64,000 nt of DNA, taken from positions 307,501-371,500 of the forward strand of contig BROG01000521.1 of assembly GCA_030159075.1 (NCBI GenBank), given 5' to 3'. A model generated the notes under the pieces. It saw nothing but the letters and a program-made list of their open reading frames with translations, did not search any database and had not been told where the DNA came from. The stretch's first letter is position 1, and every line of letters begins with the position of its first letter. This document shows, piece by piece, positions 38,601-46,595 of this stretch. Position numbers and translations under genes: made by a program. Source of the stretch: Atrina japonica (lineage: Eukaryota; Mollusca; Bivalvia; Pterioida; Pinnidae).

Positions 38601-38926
38601 AAAATTTAAATTTTCCTATTAATTCTTACTAAAATTTAGAGTCTCCCACATGACGTGAGATTGATCCCCCATGAAAATTTGTCAAGGTTGGTAAGTCTAT
38701 ATATCACTGTAGGACCCCATGATTATGTGTCAACTCACAGGTACAGTTGGTGTACATGTGCTTATATAGTAGCTTACTTGTACTGGTAGTTCAATACCTG
38801 TCACTTTAAAACCATTAATCTTATAGAATCAAGTGAAACAAACCAATACATATAAACAATTTTAACATAACTTACATTAATTTCTCTTTGAAATTTTCTG
38901 TTCAAAATTCCTGTGCGAAAAGCCAT
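17473..38926 (-). CDS. WDTC1: WDTC1 orthologue (WD and tetratricopeptide repeats 1; adipose), complete, 14 coding exons
   Basis: Coding exons in gene order: 38926-38876, 36928-36845, 35425-35379, 33496-33385, 32692-32505, 31475-31251, 29133-29045, 27435-27235, 26925-26784, 25554-25372, 22769-22534, 21859-21688, 19358-19166, 17661-17473. All junctions are GT-AG and phases agree. The total is 2112 nt, or 703 residues plus stop, against about 677 in human. Residues ~45-330 form WD repeats (GCVNCLEWNEKG, SGSDDVQVIIWDP, TGAADCKIRVHD, NDPYVRLYDRR, FSPDGTELLVNLGG). Residues ~380-520 form TPRs. Residues ~560-641 carry FCGHCNTTTDIKEAN and a last WD repeat. The C-terminus is ADPLEVMLMNMGYRITG...QCRPS. 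In other animals WDTC1/adipose is a substrate receptor of CUL4-DDB1 ubiquitin ligases and restrains fat storage; that role is inferred here. No broken exon was seen. Confidence 0.97.
17690..18202. mobile_element. MITE-like element in WDTC1 intron 13
   Basis: GTAAGTTGGGATATTTTGG (about 17692-17710) is mirrored by CCAAAATATCCCAATTTAC (18183-18201). Inner arms are also related (TGGCCAAAATTAAACCG against GGTCAAAATTAAACTTG). Length is ~510 bp with no ORF. Confidence 0.7.
18203..19165. other. Rest of WDTC1 intron 13
   Basis: Mostly unrecognised. About 18425-18485 has GATCTCTCGAGACATGTAG and CATGTGGTCTCTCAAATGAG, a short relic of the 33-bp array family. Confidence 0.45.
19166..19358 (-). CDS. WDTC1: WDTC1 exon 13 (C-terminal WD repeat)
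   Basis: Encodes VAGSDDGSFFIWERNTTN, LQPHPSYCLLATSGIDPVV and RLWSPKPE, closely matching vertebrate WDTC1. The exon enters in phase 2 (AG|C for Ser) and leaves in phase 0. Its first ~25 bases and acceptor are repeated in the upstream intron. Confidence 0.96.
19376..19545 (-). repeat. Degenerate tandem copies of the WDTC1 exon 13 acceptor edge
   Basis: The exon 13 edge on the plus strand (GACCCATCATCAGAGCCTGC, then TACAATGAACTGTCCATTGC) is followed by three or four partial copies in the intron. The first is almost intact, including the AG acceptor; later ones are scrambled. Confidence 0.85.
19580..20260. mobile_element. Repeat with CTCGAAACCTCGAAG motifs, WDTC1 intron 12
   Basis: The left end has GGAACGTCAAAATCTCGAAG and the right end CTCTTGAAACCTCGAAG plus TCAGTGGTCCCGTGGAC. 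Short inverted and direct copies of TTGAAACCTCGAAG occur at both sides. It looks like a non-autonomous element of ~650 bp; ends are uncertain. Confidence 0.4.
20261..21090. other. WDTC1 intron 12, unremarkable
   Basis: AT-rich intronic sequence. No gene or repeat recognised. Confidence 0.4.
21097..21120. promoter_or_regulatory. Paired perfect CRE-like sites
   Basis: TGACGTCA occurs at 21097-21104 and again at 21113-21120 inside WDTC1 intron 12. This 8-bp palindrome is the CREB/ATF consensus. Regulatory use is an inference. Confidence 0.4.
21688..21859 (-). CDS. WDTC1: WDTC1 exon 12
   Basis: Encodes a basic, Ser-rich linker (MSGRRRSIPVSEPEKLW) and the conserved FCGHCNTTTDIKEANYFG segment. 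The Cys/His cluster is conserved with vertebrate WDTC1. Phase 1 in, phase 2 out. Confidence 0.96.
22185..22350 (-). mobile_element. SINE fragment (molluscan tRNA-SINE family) in intron 11
   Basis: On the minus strand it reads CCGATTTTGTGGAGAAGGTTG, then ACCAGGTTTTCTTCTCCTCC, then CACCCACCATATAACTGAAA, the body and tail of the SINE at 30901-31150. The tRNA-like head is missing or decayed. Confidence 0.65.
22534..22769 (-). CDS. WDTC1: WDTC1 exon 11 (TPRs)
   Basis: Encodes LRDCHSALHIDPNHLKAHFR and LARCLYELSWPQEAYDCLQQ, tetratricopeptide helices. The Trp codon of KRKW is split with exon 10. Leaves in phase 1. Confidence 0.96.
22770..24050. other. WDTC1 intron 10, first part
   Basis: AT-rich intron sequence without recognised genes or repeats. 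Confidence 0.4.
24056..24123. repeat. 17-bp tandem repeat of a near-palindrome, four units
   Basis: Units TTCGACGATATGTTGAA lie head to tail at 24056, 24073, 24090 and 24107 with one or two changes. Each unit is an imperfect palindrome (TTC-AC-N-GT-GAA). A partial unit precedes it. Confidence 0.9.
24193..24730 (+). repeat. Diverged tandem duplication in intron 10
   Basis: The phrase TGTACATCCAACA followed by TGTGTTTACCA and a GG-TTTTG ending occurs at about 24325-24360 and 24675-24710. Flanking sequence is loosely similar (AAACAAAACTTCGT and ACAAAACTTTGT). Confidence 0.45.
24731..25371. other. WDTC1 intron 10, last part
   Basis: No gene or repeat recognised. Confidence 0.4.
25372..25554 (-). 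CDS. WDTC1: WDTC1 exon 10 (first TPR)
   Basis: Encodes LPSKPLHPVVESIKKKANS, then YFEMEQYSKAIILYNQAIY and LYGNRAAAFMKRK, a canonical TPR. The acceptor is GTGAAG|GT, fixed by the Arg codon shared with exon 9. Confidence 0.95.
26573..26765. mobile_element. MITE with ~27-bp inverted ends, WDTC1 intron 9
   Basis: Left end AGAGGAACCTGGCCTAAAG then ACCACCT; right end AGGTGGTCCTAATAGCG then AGGTTCCACT. The centre has a palindrome (CAGTCTACTG, TTTT, CAGTAGACTG). The terminal GGAACCTGGC resembles the ends of the 33-bp array family. Confidence 0.75.
26784..26925 (-). CDS. WDTC1: WDTC1 exon 9 (low-complexity linker)
   Basis: Encodes a linker with NGYHLHPHKNGATNGVSNG and an Ala run, like the NGVSNGVSNGLHLHSNG linker of vertebrates. 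It joins the WD propeller to the TPRs. A MITE lies ~20 bp beyond its donor. Confidence 0.94.
27235..27435 (-). CDS. WDTC1: WDTC1 exon 8 (WD repeat)
   Basis: Encodes HLPQKQQDYKKRYRTLASTY then LTFSPDGTELLVNLGGEQIY, matching a strongly conserved WD blade. Phase 1 in and out. Confidence 0.96.
27505..27877. mobile_element. MITE with 18-bp inverted ends and 5-bp target duplication, WDTC1 intron 7
   Basis: CAGGGGTCGAATTTAGCA at 27505-27522 mirrors TGCTAATTTTGAACCCTG at 27860-27877. ATTCA flanks both sides (27500-27504 and 27878-27882). The inside is rich in CACTAGTC and CTAGTCC repeats. There is no transposase. Confidence 0.85.
27878..29044. other. Rest of WDTC1 intron 7
   Basis: No gene recognised. 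AT-rich, with no clear tandem array. Confidence 0.4.
29045..29133 (-). CDS. WDTC1: WDTC1 exon 7
   Basis: A short exon encoding SPWERCTTLVPALPEEF and ending VHYFIAG, which joins to HLP in exon 8 as in vertebrates (YYVAGHLP). Phase 2 in, phase 1 out. Confidence 0.93.
29560..30715 (+). repeat. 41-bp minisatellite in WDTC1 intron 6, about 27 copies
   Basis: The unit reads CTCAACTGTTGTGACACACA then GGACAGGGCTTAATGTCTCAT. Variants have ACACAGG or ATAGGACC. Several units are scrambled (near 29715-29800, 30250 and 30330), which may be biological or an assembly fault. Pre-array relatives occur at 29440-29560. Confidence 0.93.
30775..30850 (-). mobile_element. SINE tail fragment
   Basis: TTTAATGCCACACTCAACA is the reverse of the GTTGAGTGTGGC tail shared by SINEs here. 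It is joined to GGAATTGAACCGCTGGTC, which resembles a reversed B box. Confidence 0.5.
30901..31150 (+). mobile_element. Full-length tRNA-derived SINE in WDTC1 intron 6
   Basis: It has a tRNA-like head with an A box (TGCCGAGTGG, 30914-30923) and B box (GGTTCGGGTCC, 30974-30984). A conserved middle follows (GAACCTATGCTGATTTTCGTG). The tail reads TTGAGTGTGGCC and then poly-A. This is the standard layout of an RNA polymerase III SINE; it would depend on a LINE for movement. Confidence 0.88.
31251..31475 (-). CDS. WDTC1: WDTC1 exon 6 (WD repeats)
   Basis: Encodes QFDLRCSETNQ, GQGAEAKCIAINPVRPEYLA and VGANDPYVRLYDRR. FDLR and YDRR sit where WDxR-type DDB1-binding motifs occur in this family; that function is inferred. 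Confidence 0.95.
31476..32504. other. WDTC1 intron 5
   Basis: About 32400-32460 reads on the minus strand as TAGCTCATTTGGTAGAATGC, like a tRNA A-box region, so a decayed tRNA-derived repeat may run down to about 32280. AACCTGATTAAGAAATGGAA is duplicated at 32240-32300. Confidence 0.4.
32505..32692 (-). CDS. WDTC1: WDTC1 exon 5 (WD repeats)
   Basis: Encodes FLPNSNDSIVVTGAADCKI, RVHDVNAQENTHTFSYN and FMFWSAAEDGTIM, matching ITGAADSKVHVHD and FWSAAEDGLIR in vertebrates. Phase 0 in, phase 2 out. Confidence 0.96.
33385..33496 (-). CDS. WDTC1: WDTC1 exon 4 (WD repeat)
   Basis: Encodes LLASGSDDVQVIIWDPF and TGHQGNIFSVK, a full WD blade ending. Phase 2 in, phase 0 out. Confidence 0.96.
33497..35378. 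other. WDTC1 intron 3
   Basis: No gene. GTTTGTAAGACATACCACTG occurs at about 33941 and again at about 34389, so part of this intron is a diverged duplication. Confidence 0.45.
35379..35425 (-). CDS. WDTC1: WDTC1 exon 3
   Basis: A 47-nt exon encoding GHQGCVNCLEWNEKG, identical or nearly so to vertebrates (GHSGCVNCLEWNEKG). Confidence 0.95.
35635..35850 (-). mobile_element. SINE copy in WDTC1 intron 2
   Basis: Minus-strand sequence matches the body of the 30901 SINE: GCTGATTTTGTGAGAAAG, GTCTCTTCCTGGGTACATTG and AAAAACTGGCTGCCATCA. Confidence 0.7.
35965..36170 (+). repeat. Dispersed repeat, family C
   Basis: Core AAATGCCATTGGCGACACAA, CTGGGAACTTTAATG and TTTGTGTCAGATTGGGAAAA. The same core occurs at 47130-47460 (inverted), 52180-52450 and 53350-53625. 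Confidence 0.6.
36171..36844. other. WDTC1 intron 2, remainder
   Basis: No gene. ACATGTACATGTACATGTA simple sequence at about 36540. Confidence 0.4.
36845..36928 (-). CDS. WDTC1: WDTC1 exon 2
   Basis: A 28-codon exon ending TTDLIQRLGLEKELQ, which matches the vertebrate PFIRRLGLEAELQ segment before the first WD repeat. Phase 0 at both ends. Confidence 0.93.
37420..37650 (-). mobile_element. tRNA-derived SINE (second type) in WDTC1 intron 1
   Basis: On the minus strand, an A box-like TGTGGTAGAGCA (37609-37598) and a B box GGTTCAATTCC (37572-37562) sit ~35 bp apart with an intervening hairpin (AAAGCTGAAGCTTTT). The body differs from the 30901 SINE. It is not an intact tRNA because the acceptor stem is not formed. 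Confidence 0.6.
37993..38211 (+). repeat. Tandem duplication of ~105-115 bp in WDTC1 intron 1
   Basis: Two copies start TCGGCACTTGTAAGAAAATA (37993-ish and 38097) and end GATCTTAATCAATT or close. They differ at a few bases and by two short insertions. Confidence 0.9.
38876..38926 (-). CDS. WDTC1: WDTC1 exon 1 (start codon)
   Basis: ATG at 38926-38924 opens MAFRTGILNRKFQREIN, then GTAAG. Length and basic character fit the vertebrate start. An in-frame join to exon 2 supports it. No other start was seen nearby. Confidence 0.85.
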
Positions 38927-39690
38927 GATGTATCATGCAGTCAACAGCAAGTTGTCAACAGACACCAATGGTTTGGCTCATTTACTTCAAGTTTCAGACG
39001 AAATTCTCATGCAAATAAGAATACATTTGGGTCTCGTCCGAAATTCGTAAACCTTAAACAAGTTATCAACGAGAAAAAGCGCTCTTCATATTGAGAAGAA
39101 ATAAAAATGACCAGGTAACACTACTCGTTAATCAGAATTAAATTTTCTAAATGTTTGTCAACAAGGATTCTTCTCATTTACGGACTTTCTTGAGATATGA
39201 CAGGTGATTGTTTTGCGAATTTTAATATCAATCTCACAAAACGAAAAATGATCAACGCAATAAATTTACAAAACGAAAGGAAAATTATTCCTCTTTGAAT
39301 AAAGGAAATATATCATTTAGCAAAAAGAGACATTCTGTATTAAATTATAATATATATTTATTTGACTCTGATTGTAAATTCTAGTTTGCTTTCTTTCTTT
39401 TTTTCTACTTTCAAGATGATTGTTTGTTGAAAATATTGCATCTTGAACCCGAATTATATCAGATATTAAAATGCTATGAATTTATTTTTGAGATGTACAT
39501 ACATTGAATGTTACCAACACAATGGTAAATGTCATTATAAGATATACAAAATGCATTTGATAAAACTGGGGTTGAAATTTTTTATCAATAAACAAATTTG
39601 AATTCATTTATACAAAATCTTCAAATCGGGATCGAACGACAAATAGATTTGTGTTCCGTCTGTTTGTAACTTTTCTTTTTCTCTTCTTCA
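38927..39690. other. WDTC1 upstream region
   Basis: Probable 5' UTR and promoter of WDTC1 (minus strand). No TATA box or clear start motif was found. Confidence 0.4.
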
Positions 39691-39691
39691 G

Positions 39692-39737
39692 CATGCTGCT
39701 TGTATTCCACTAGCGATTGTCCTCTAGAAGAAGGGAG
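39692..39737 (+). other. Exon-like segment, possible untranslated exon
   Basis: A strong pyrimidine tract and acceptor (TTTTCTTTTTCTCTTCTTCAG) precede 46 bp that end in GGGAG|GTGAGT. It is not open in a useful frame. It could be a 5' UTR exon of TMEM161, since that start-codon exon has its own acceptor 5' of the ATG, or a chance match. Confidence 0.3.
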
Positions 39738-41783
39738 GTGAGTGCAATCAGGATTTTGAAATGCGAGTGTTAGAGCTTACACCCGATCTCAATGTCAACA
39801 TTTTATGAAATACACAAAATGTGGTTCACGGTTGCCAAATTATTAAAAAATTCTACTTTTTTCATTATATTTTATGGCAAACATCTAACGTCTTGTCCTT
39901 CACTGGCTTCAGTTTGCAAGTTTGTAAATGAAATCGGAGCCGGGACTGACGGCTGTACAATGCATACTGATACCTCATAGGCACTTGTCTTTATCAATTA
40001 GAGTTGAATATAATTTCATTTAATATAGTGTCGGTGATTTTTACCATATTAAAGTAACTGAGGTTCTAAAAATTTGAGGGAATGTTCAATACTGAAAAAT
40101 ATATTTTGAAAGCAGAATTTTATAATTTTTATTTTATAATTTATTCTACATCATAACATGTAATATGTACTAAGGCAATGTCTTTAAAGAGAGACCAGGT
40201 CCTTGTTTTACACATGCTGGAAAAAGCATTTATCGTGAATTTATTCGACCTCAGTAGAACTGTGATGAACCTGTCTATTCTTGCTGATATTTTTCTTTGA
40301 TCTACCATTTTGTTTATTATAATTTTATTTCTTTCTCATTTATTTTCTAATTACCTAACTTTAACAGTACTAACCTGGTTTAACAGTCTTAATATAGCAA
40401 GCTTCGACAGGTTCCGCTAGATTACATTATGTCTTTGGAGGTCACTTTTCAATGAATTTTATTGGCTCATTAAGTTATTCGGGTACTTCCGGAAAGTGTT
40501 ACAATTATAAAACATGTGTGACACAATGTTACGCTCTCTATTTCCCTTCCTTCGTCCTATAGATATGTTTGTGTGAGGTGAACTTCATTTTTATATCATT
40601 TCTAATCCTTCCTGTCTGTTGCCATCATTCACTTCTACCAACTTAAATGACTATTTTGGACACTAGTCGTGTGTGTTTTCGCGTATCTTGAGTATGTGTT
40701 AATGTTTTTGTTAATTTATATTATAATTTTATAAAGTGGTAATTTTTGTCGTCGGTCTGACACGGGGCACGCGGCACCTGTGAAATAGTTTGGGTTAAGT
40801 AAAAATAATTACTATTCATTTTCATACCTTATTTTTAGGAAGACTGAAATATGAATGAGTGTTATTAGTGGTGGTTTTATTTGGCAATGTGTAGCCAGTA
40901 AAACGTATTCCGTTATGTGACCGGTTTTTCACATGTTCAAGTGTCCCTAGGCTTAGACCTTCGGACAGGTAATTTTAGACCTGTTATTTTTGTCACCACT
41001 TCTATTTTGTGTTGTCTTCGTATTTTGGTTCTTATTTATTTTGTAATAAATGTTCTAGTGTCTAAAGTCAATTTAATTGTCGTTTTATATTCTGAAGGAG
41101 TTAGCCGGTCGGCGGTTATAGAAATCTGCAACCGAAAGGGACAGTCGAACCCGTGTTTGTTTATATTTGTAACTCACCCGTGTCTGCGTGTGTAGTTCAC
41201 GCTAGGGTGAAACGTTTCAGAACAACACCTTTCCCGCAAAATGACGTCAAATATTTAAAACATAATTTGCATTTCGGGTGTTACATGTACCATTAATTTA
41301 ATCTACAAAACATTTGCTAGTAAGTAGTTGAAGTTGATTTTTCAGTGTTCATGGAGAAGGTAAATGAGAAAATAGTACAATATTGCATTTTGGATAATTT
41401 CTAATCAATAAGTTTGCTTTGCAAATGGCATTTGGACATTAGAGTTGCGCTCTCTACCATGAACTGCATTCTTATAAAAATTGCATCCACCAACAGACAG
41501 TTATAATATAAACTGGTTGTGTAACATTGAACGACAAAATGATTGGACCATGTTCCCCCCATAAAACTGGCAGAATCACAGTGTATCACATGTATCCTTT
41601 GACATCATTTTCAGTGTTACAGGACTGGAGTTAAATGAAAAGGGTCTAATATTAAGACGCACAGAGGTTGAAAAAGAGCTACATCAGTACATGTATTCCA
41701 TCTAAGACGCTTTGTGACTTCCTTAGTACAAACTATATAAAACCTTGTAGAATAATGTCAAATTATAGCATTTTAATAATTAG

Positions 41784-41785
<2 letters not shown>
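39738..41785. other. Intergenic between WDTC1 and TMEM161
   Basis: This gap should hold the TMEM161 promoter. A perfect TGACGTCA lies at 41242-41249. An open stretch at 40917-41195 has no recognisable product and no splice support. Confidence 0.4.
41242..41249. promoter_or_regulatory. CRE-like site upstream of TMEM161
   Basis: Perfect CREB/ATF palindrome TGACGTCA in a region of slightly higher GC (TTTCCCGCAAAATGACG). Its use as a promoter element is a guess. Confidence 0.3.
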
Positions 41786-41818
<33 letters not shown>

Positions 41819-42545
41819 ATTGTGATCACTCCCCGTCCGGCGTCCGGCCGTAAACTTTTCATATTTTCGACTTCTTCTCTGAAACCACTGAAGGGATTTT
41901 GACAAAACCCAAGGCCAAATTTGTAGTTTTCCGATTCCGTGGAAACAGAATTTTCATATCTTCTTTCAGACTTCTTTTCTGAGTGAACCACTGAAGGGAG
42001 GTCTTTTCTTTTGACGAAATTCATTTAATGTGTTTTACAGGTGAAAAAATGTTTTTGTGCAAAGATTTTGTTCATGGACTTGGGGCATTTTTTCACACTA
42101 TCAGCTTTTGTACTGAAAGAATTTTGACGAAAACAGGTACAAGGTCCTTTCAAGTTTGTAGTTTTTTGCATATGGATCCATTGGTCCCAAAATATTAAAA
42201 ATCTTCTTCTTACATGAATTGGATTGCGTCTTTGGGTGTTTTTTGCATAGCCGAATATTAATTTTTGTCATTTTCATTTATTTTTGCATGATTTCCTCAA
42301 TTATCTCCCCTTGCATTCATAATGATGCATTAAAGTGTTTTACTTGTATATAGTTGAAAAAATGTTTTTGTGGAAGAATTTTGCCGAAATTCGATTTCTA
42401 GAATTTTTGATGGAATTTCTTGAAACAGCAATATTTATGTTTCTTGGCCAGATCACCCTACATGTACATATCTTTCTTGGTCTTCTTTCCACATTTGTAG
42501 ATGGTTCTCAGGTGAGCGATTGAGTTCCTCTTGGGTCTCTTGTTT
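41786..42545 (+). repeat. Dispersed mollusc repeat, family A, best-preserved copy
   Basis: It begins TTAGCTCACCTGAGCCGAAG and GCTCAAGTGAGCTATTGTGA and ends GATGGTTCTCAGGTGAGCGA, then CTTGGGTCTCTTGTTTTT. CTCACCTGAG and CTCAGGTGAG near the two ends are inverted, suggesting a terminal-inverted-repeat element. It has no ORF. Confidence 0.75.
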
Positions 42546-43100
42546 TTAATTGTCTTACATGTACATCAATGTACATGTCATTTATTTTGTAGTTATGCAA
42601 TAAATTTACAAATTTTTATATTTAAAGTTACACAAAAATAAAATTCTGACAACACATACATTGTATGTATGATAATTTGTAATAGAGCCCCTTTAAAGAA
42701 GGGCCAAATCAGTGTTGGCTGTATGAATAGCATTGGATCCTGGCTATACCTTAGATTTGGATTTCCGCCGCACTTAATTGTGGGATAGCATCAAATCATA
42801 ACAAACATAAAATGTAGCACCCCCATACCCACTCGATGTGATATGAGAATTTACAGAGTACATGTCTTATATGCATGATGTACATGTATGCACTGTTTGC
42901 AATCATTCATTATAGAAATACACAATAAAGATCCCACAGACATAAGCAAGTAGCTTGTTTACTACACTTACAAGGATCTGATGTGATTGTCTATTTGAGT
43001 ACTGAGATGGATATCACCATTTTCTCTGTTTACTAATATGGACATGCACATTTTCTATATCTGGCATCTTGGTCACATGATAGTTTTCAGTCCTGTTTTC
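42546..43100. other. Intergenic, no gene seen
   Basis: AT-rich, scattered ACATGTA simple sequence. Confidence 0.4.
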
Positions 43101-43102
43101 AT

Positions 43103-43234
43103 GCGGAAGGTCTGTGGTCTTTACCCGGGTAATCGGGGTTTCTCCTCCACCAATAAAAACTGGACGCCATCATATGACCGAAAGATTGTTGAGTATGGCG
43201 TAAAACAAAAAATCAAATCAAATCAAATCAAATT
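43103..43234 (+). mobile_element. 5'-truncated SINE
   Basis: Body and tail of the 30901 SINE: TTTCTCCTCCACCAATAAAA, CGCCATCATATGACCGAAAG and TTGAGTATGGCGTAAAAC, ending in an (ATCAA)n tail at about 43210-43234. Confidence 0.8.
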
Positions 43235-43605
43235 CAGTCCTGTTTAGCGCTGATAAGTTTGTCACATGGATTTATTTTGCCTGGCACTATCAACAAAGTA
43301 TAATTGGGCCAGGATCCCAAGCTAACTCTATAAAGAGCTAATGTACAAGTATTAGTTCTGATTAGCTTATATTTCCTGAATTAGCTACATGTACATGTAC
43401 AAAAATTTACCACAAAATATTCTCAAAATTTACCCATATTCTAGGACAATGAAAAATTACTTGAAATGAGTCATCTAAAAAAATAAACAGTTTGCTAAAA
43501 ATTTTGTTCAAACTATTTTGTTTGGCACAATGTGACATGTACATGTACATGTATACATGTATGTGTAGATTGGGACACATAAAAATTATAAGCATATACA
43601 TGTTT

Positions 43606-43607
<2 letters not shown>

Positions 43608-43690
<83 letters not shown>
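43608..43690 (+). repeat. (TA)n microsatellite, ~40 units
   Basis: Uninterrupted ATATAT run; apparent ORFs through it are artefacts. Confidence 0.97.
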
Positions 43691-43693
<3 letters not shown>

Positions 43694-44199
43694 GTTACTC
43701 ATCAGCTGTATGTACATATACAATATATATTTTTACATGTATATATACCAGTAGGCAAATAAGAACACTTATTGATATGCCCTAAGGATGGGTGTTTTCA
43801 AGATTACAGGTAAAGTTGTCGGAGTGAGAACACATACTTTAACAATAAAACTTTTCTATTGTGAGTTTGTAAAAGATATTCTATGTCTTCAGGGAAAACA
43901 TTGCTGTTATGCCACAGGCATACAGTGTTGTATGAAATGCCAATCCTAAAGTGAAATCAATATCAGGCCAATATGGAAATACATGTATACATGTTATGTT
44001 GTATTTTGTGTTTTGGGCTTCATCAAATTTTGAAATAGAGTAAGTACATGTACATATAGGTTAGTATATAGTGGTAGGGGAGGTTTCAGCTTCATCTCAG
44101 AATTTATTTATAAATACATTTTCTTCATGTATGTATATGGATGAAGTTAGAAAGTAACAAAGTTTTTGTATACTGTACATGTACATGTACTGACAGGCT

Positions 44200-45035
44200 A
44201 TTTTTGGCTGACCAGGCCCAAAGAGCCAAGTGTGCCAAATGGCTGTCATCTGGCATCTGTCGTTGATTTTTGCTTTTAGACATCTTCTTCTCAAGAACCA
44301 GTAGGCCAATTTTAAGCAAACTTGGCATATACATGTAGCTTCCTCATGCATGTGAAGCTGCATAAAGTTTGCGAATGAAAAGAGGCTCCAAGACGGGTCA
44401 AAAAGGACCAAAACTTGGTACATATTTAAAAGTCTTCTTCTCAGAAACCAATGATTAGATGAGTTTCAAATTTTGTATGCTTGTTTGTAAAGTCAATATA
44501 TATCTACAAAGTTAGCGAACAAAAATGAAATCTGTCCATAAATGAGCCACTAGGGGGCTCTTCAGTTACACAGGATACATTTGTATTACAAATTATTTTG
44601 TATCTCAAAACTGATTGACTTTTTGTATACAAAGGTATATGAGAAAGTTGTTAGGAATTATCTAAGGATCATTTTGACAAAATTTCAAGGACATAGGATC
44701 AAAGATCAAGGTTACAGGCACCTAAGTAAATGGAAAAAAAATTTTCTTTGTAAAATTTTCAACGTTTTTGACTACTTCTCCAGAACCATTTAACTAATTT
44801 GAATTCAACTTGACAGGAAGTACATGTATAACCATGTAAAGCCACATAAAGTTTGCAGATTAAAAGGGGCTAGGACCAAACATGGCTGCCATAGCTTAAT
44901 ATAGAACGAATGAGTCAGCTGATATTTTTATTTAATACATGTTATCTCCAAAATTATGAAAGCTAGAGAAAAAACTGTTACCTTTAAATGAACGGCTTGC
45001 AAAAATATACTATTATTTTATTGTGGTGAAAAATG
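44200..45035 (+). repeat. Dispersed repeat, family B
   Basis: It contains TTCTTCTCAAGAACCAGTAG, GCCAATTTTAAGCAAACTTG and AAGTTTGCGAATGAAAAG, phrases also found in other mollusc repeats and at 53220-54045. GACTTTTTGTATACAA is shared with 53860. Confidence 0.55.
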
Positions 45036-45800
45036 TCTGGTCGACCCTTATGTGAGTTATTTCCCCTTTTATGTGGAATATTCATATTTTTGGATGTTTT
45101 TTGACATTATCTTGAAAAGTATAATTGGTAAATTAAAGTGAAAGAAGCAAAAAATGTTCAGTATGCAAAGATCTACAAAAAAGTCAATAGGGTCAAAATT
45201 GTCACGTCGCCCCTTTTAGGAGTTATTTTCCCTTTTAGTGGATATTTCATGTTTTTTAAAGTTTTGTCCTATTATCTTGAAAAGCATAATAGATACAGAA
45301 AGTGAATGAAGCAAAAATGTTCAGCTCGCAAAATTCTACAAAAAAGACATTAGAGCAGAAATTGTGAGGTCAACCCTTATGGGAGTTATTTCCCCTTTTA
45401 GGTGGATTTCTCATGGTTTTTTTTTTTTTGTACAGTTTTGTCCTATTATCTTGAAAAGTATAATAGACAGAGAGATAGAGAAAGAAGCAAAAATGTTCAG
45501 TATGCAAATATCTACAAAAAAGTCAACAGTAATTAAATTATCAGGTTGACTCTTATGGGAGTTATTTCCCCTTGTTTGTGGATTTTTTTGATGTTTTGGA
45601 CTGTTTTTCCCTATTATCCAGTGATCACCACAAAGATCTAAGAAAAGATTTATTGTGCAGAAATTGTGATGGTGATCCTTGTGAAAGTTATTTCCCCTTT
45701 TAAATGGATTTTGCATGTTTTAGACTGTTATTGCACAATGTCTTGAAAGATCTTTAAAAAAAAGTTGGCAAGGCAAGTCCATTATGCAAATTAATTCTCC
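45036..45800 (+). repeat. Diverged tandem repeat of ~125-175 bp, about five units
   Basis: The phrase CCCTTATGGGAGTTATTTCC recurs near 45054, 45210, 45374, 45549 and 45674. It is followed each time by CCTTTTAGGTGGATTTTTCAT and CTATTATCTTGAAAAGTATA-type sequence. Confidence 0.8.
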
Positions 45801-46243
45801 TTTTCAATGAATTTTTCATGCTTTTGCAATTGGTTGCTTTTCAGTATATTGTCAGTAAAATACATTTCACTTATGTGATTGAAAATGTATTAAGACCCAA
45901 TGAGCCTACTGTTTTTCATGTTTATTAGCCATTTTATCCTTTACACATTTTTTAAAATTTCTTGTCAAATACATGTATAGGATCTTTTGGGTAACAGCAA
46001 ACTTACATATACTGATGTATATTTTTTTCATTTAGCCTCACAAGTGCTAGTACAATGTATCATACAATATTTAAAAAATACATGTACAAATGTACTTGTA
46101 CATGCACATGTTTAGTTCATATACATGTATTCATGTACGGAACACTGTACAAACTGGCTCAAGTCAATGTACAAACTGGCTCAAGTCCACTTGTCTACAT
46201 GTACATGTAAGCCTATAGCTAATGTACTTTATATTCACATTTA

Positions 46244-46388
46244 CATGTAGAACTAAAACTAATTCATGTGGCCAGCAAAATATTATATACATGTGTATTT
46301 ATACCATTATCATATTTAATTTTATGTAGAACTGAAACTAATTCATGCCAGCAAAATATTATTTATGCCATTATCATATTTTATTTTC
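46244..46388 (+). repeat. Tandem duplication next to the TMEM161 splice acceptor
   Basis: ATGTAGAACTAAAACTAATT...CAGCAAAATATTAT...CCATTATCATATTT is present at about 46244-46318 and again at 46326-46380. The second copy runs into the TTTATTTTCAG acceptor. Confidence 0.85.
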
Positions 46389-46408
46389 AGTTTTTCATCA
46401 GCAATAAA

Positions 46409-46595
46409 ATGGCGATTCTTGGTGCTCAGCTGGTTTTTAGTTTGATCATATTCAGCTTCTTACAAAAGCTATCTCCTTACTTTTCGTTTGGTCGGTGGTT
46501 ACTGTGTGGACGATTAGTGAGATATCTACACCCCACTGATGGAGAACTAAAAAAGGCTGCAGGGATATCTGTTAATGGTGCTAACAGAGGGAAAG
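46409..46595 (+). CDS. TMEM161: TMEM161 exon with start codon
   Basis: An acceptor (TTATTTTCAG at 46381-46390) precedes the ATG at 46409, so a 5' UTR intron is likely. The open frame continues upstream to 46268 but that part is intron. It encodes 62 codons with the first membrane span and ends GGAAAG|GTAAGT. Confidence 0.93.

Noticed and set aside
40917..41195. 92-residue ORF, hydrophobic in the middle
   Set aside because: No homology recognised, no splice or translation context, composition like the surrounding intergenic DNA.
43492..43785. ORF through the (TA)n microsatellite
   Set aside because: An Ile-Tyr run from simple sequence.
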